A stretch of 5,626 nt of DNA from Nocardioidaceae bacterium. GTDB taxonomy: Bacteria > Actinomycetota > Actinomycetes > Propionibacteriales > Nocardioidaceae. The notes beneath the pieces were generated by a model that searched no databases, was not told the DNA's origin, and saw nothing but the letters and a program-made list of their open reading frames with translations. Within the stretch, counting starts at the first letter, position 1. The number at the start of each line of letters is the position of its first letter. Below, one piece after another: positions 4,581 through 5,626 of this stretch. The stretch lies in the NCBI GenBank assembly GCA_013811715.1, contig JACCUS010000208.1, forward strand, positions 1 through 5,626, given 5' to 3'. The position numbers were made by a program, and so were the translations under genes.

Positions 4581-5626
4581 GGCCCGGTGCTCCTGATCTG
4601 CTCCGCGGTCCCCGGTTCAACAGCCCGGCGCGCGGGTCGTGTCCGTCAACGGCGGCGCGGAGCGCCTCGATCGCCGCCCGCGACGCGTCGTCGAGCACGG
4701 TCGGCGTCTCGACCTCGACGGTCACGAGCAGGTCGGCCTTGCTGCCGTCCCGGCGGTTCGCACCACGCCCCTTGACGCGGAACGTGCGGCCGTTGGGGGT
4801 GCCCGCGGGGACTTTCAACGTGACGGGACTCCCACCCACCGTCGGTACGGCGATCTCGGCGCCGAGCACCGCCTCGTCGAACCGGACCGGCACCGTCAGT
4901 GTCAGGTTGTCGCCCTTGCGTCCGAAGAGCGGGTCCGCCTGGACCCGCACCGTGACGTAGAGGTCGCCTGCGGGCCCACCCCGCTCTCCGGGGCCGCCCT
5001 TGCCACGCAGCCGGATCTGCTGCCCGTCCCGGACGCCGGCCGGGATTCGGGCCTGGATCGTGCGGGTGGACACGCCCCGGCCCGAGCCGCGGCACACCGG
5101 GCACGGGTCGTCGACGACGAGCCCCCGCCCCAGGCACTGCCGGCACGGCTCGGTCATCGCGAACACGCCGCCCTGGCTGGTGGTCTGCATGCCGGAGCCC
5201 GCACAGTTCGGGCAGACGTGCGGCACCGTCCCCGCCTTGGCCCCGGTGCCGGAGCACGCGGCGCAGGCTGCCTCGCTGCTCAACCGCAAGGCGACCGTGA
5301 TTCCCTCCAGCGCCTGCTCGAAGGTCAGCGAGGTCTCAGACGCCACGTCTTGGCCACGCCGCGGTTGCGCCGTGCGAGTCCGCCCCCCGCCGAAGAGTCC
5401 GCCGAACAGGTCGCTGAAGCCACCTGCACCTCCCTCTTGGCCGCCGGGCCGGGGCGGCCGGAAGCCGCCGGACCCGAAGAGCGCGCGCTCCTCGTCGTAC
5501 GCCTTTCGCCTGTCGGCGTGGGACAGCACCGAGTACGCCTCGGAGATCGACTTGAAGCGTTCCTCGGCGGCGGCGTCGCCCGGCCTGGAGTCCGGGTGGT
5601 TGTTGCGCGCGAGCTTGCGATAGGCC
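4573..5626 (-). CDS. dnaJ: Co-chaperone DnaJ, DnaJ1 type (N-terminus outside the window)
   Basis: DnaJ stimulates the ATPase of DnaK and hands it unfolded clients in the cytoplasm. 350 codons are visible (first complete codon at 5625-5623). By the usual length of about 385-395 residues, some 35-45 N-terminal residues lie to the right. In order, numbered from the visible start: the second half of the J-domain with the essential HPD (10-12) and FKSISEAYSVL; a Gly/Phe-rich linker (about 50-82); four zinc-binding repeats CAACSGTG, CPNCAGSG, CRQCLGRG and CPVCRGSG with cysteines at 121/124, 138/141, 161/164 and 175/178; and the client-binding C-terminal domains (about 185-330). All eight cysteines are present, so the zinc centres are intact. 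The spacing around LARNNHPDSRPGD and YDEERALFGSGGF resembles actinobacterial DnaJ1, the copy encoded with dnaK and grpE, which are probably just upstream. The stop TAA lies inside the hspR start region. Confidence 0.98.
   Translation of the reverse strand, partial: AYRKLARNNHPDSRPGDAAAEERFKSISEAYSVLSHADRRKAYDEERALFGSGGFRPPRPGGQEGGAGGFSDLFGGLFGGGRTRTAQPRRGQDVASETSLTFEQALEGITVALRLSSEAACAACSGTGAKAGTVPHVCPNCAGSGMQTTSQGGVFAMTEPCRQCLGRGLVVDDPCPVCRGSGRGVSTRTIQARIPAGVRDGQQIRLRGKGGPGERGGPAGDLYVTVRVQADPLFGRKGDNLTLTVPVRFDEAVLGAEIAVPTVGGSPVTLKVPAGTPNGRTFRVKGRGANRRDGSKADLLVTVEVETPTVLDDASRAAIEALRAAVDGHDPRAGLLNRGPRSRSGAPGHG
4590..4594 (-). promoter_or_regulatory. hspR: Ribosome binding site of hspR inside the dnaJ 3' end
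   Basis: AGGAG on the minus strand, 9 bases before the hspR ATG (4580-4578) and inside the last codons of dnaJ. It supports the overlapping start. Confidence 0.6.

Noticed and set aside
1..5626. tRNA, rRNA, CRISPR array, insertion sequence or attachment site
   Set aside because: No regularly spaced repeats, no transposase or integrase sequence and no cloverleaf or rRNA-like segment could be seen in either strand.

Overview
The window is GC-rich, densely coded DNA from an actinobacterium. The strongest clue is the dnaJ-hspR gene pair: the MerR-type repressor HspR in tandem with a DnaJ1-type co-chaperone is characteristic of actinobacterial dnaK operons. A member of the Propionibacteriales (Nocardioides-like) would fit the gene after clpB, but the order is my inference from remembered gene neighbourhoods and is not proven by the sequence.

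Nearly everything is on the minus strand, so transcription runs from right to left. From the right edge: dnaJ (missing its first few dozen codons, which lie beyond the window), then hspR, which overlaps the dnaJ stop by 8 bases. A 118-bp gap follows, holding a very long, nearly perfect palindrome. Then comes a full-length clpB. The clpB stop overlaps the GTG start of a four-helix membrane protein (GTGA overlap), which is followed 76 bp later by a second four-helix membrane protein with the same layout. After 73 bp more comes a 50-codon proline-rich ORF that looks like the 5' end of a third related gene, cut off just before its first membrane helix. The left end is a convergent zone with three small hairpins, then the last 13 codons and stop of a plus-strand gene.

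Functionally the core is a protein-disaggregation unit. DnaJ delivers clients to DnaK, ClpB extracts polypeptides from aggregates together with DnaK/DnaJ, and HspR (with DnaK as co-repressor in known actinobacteria) shuts the genes off when DnaK is free. The two membrane proteins are of unknown function. The first is probably translated together with clpB, which suggests a membrane-linked stress role but does not show one.

The chaperone genes look ordinary and intact. The items worth a second look are the 22-bp palindrome upstream of clpB, the imperfect HspR-type half site and small dyad around the clpB ribosome binding site, the clpB-coupled membrane-protein pair with its truncated third copy, and the cluster of convergent hairpins. 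I found no clear novel system, RNA gene, mobile element or CRISPR array.
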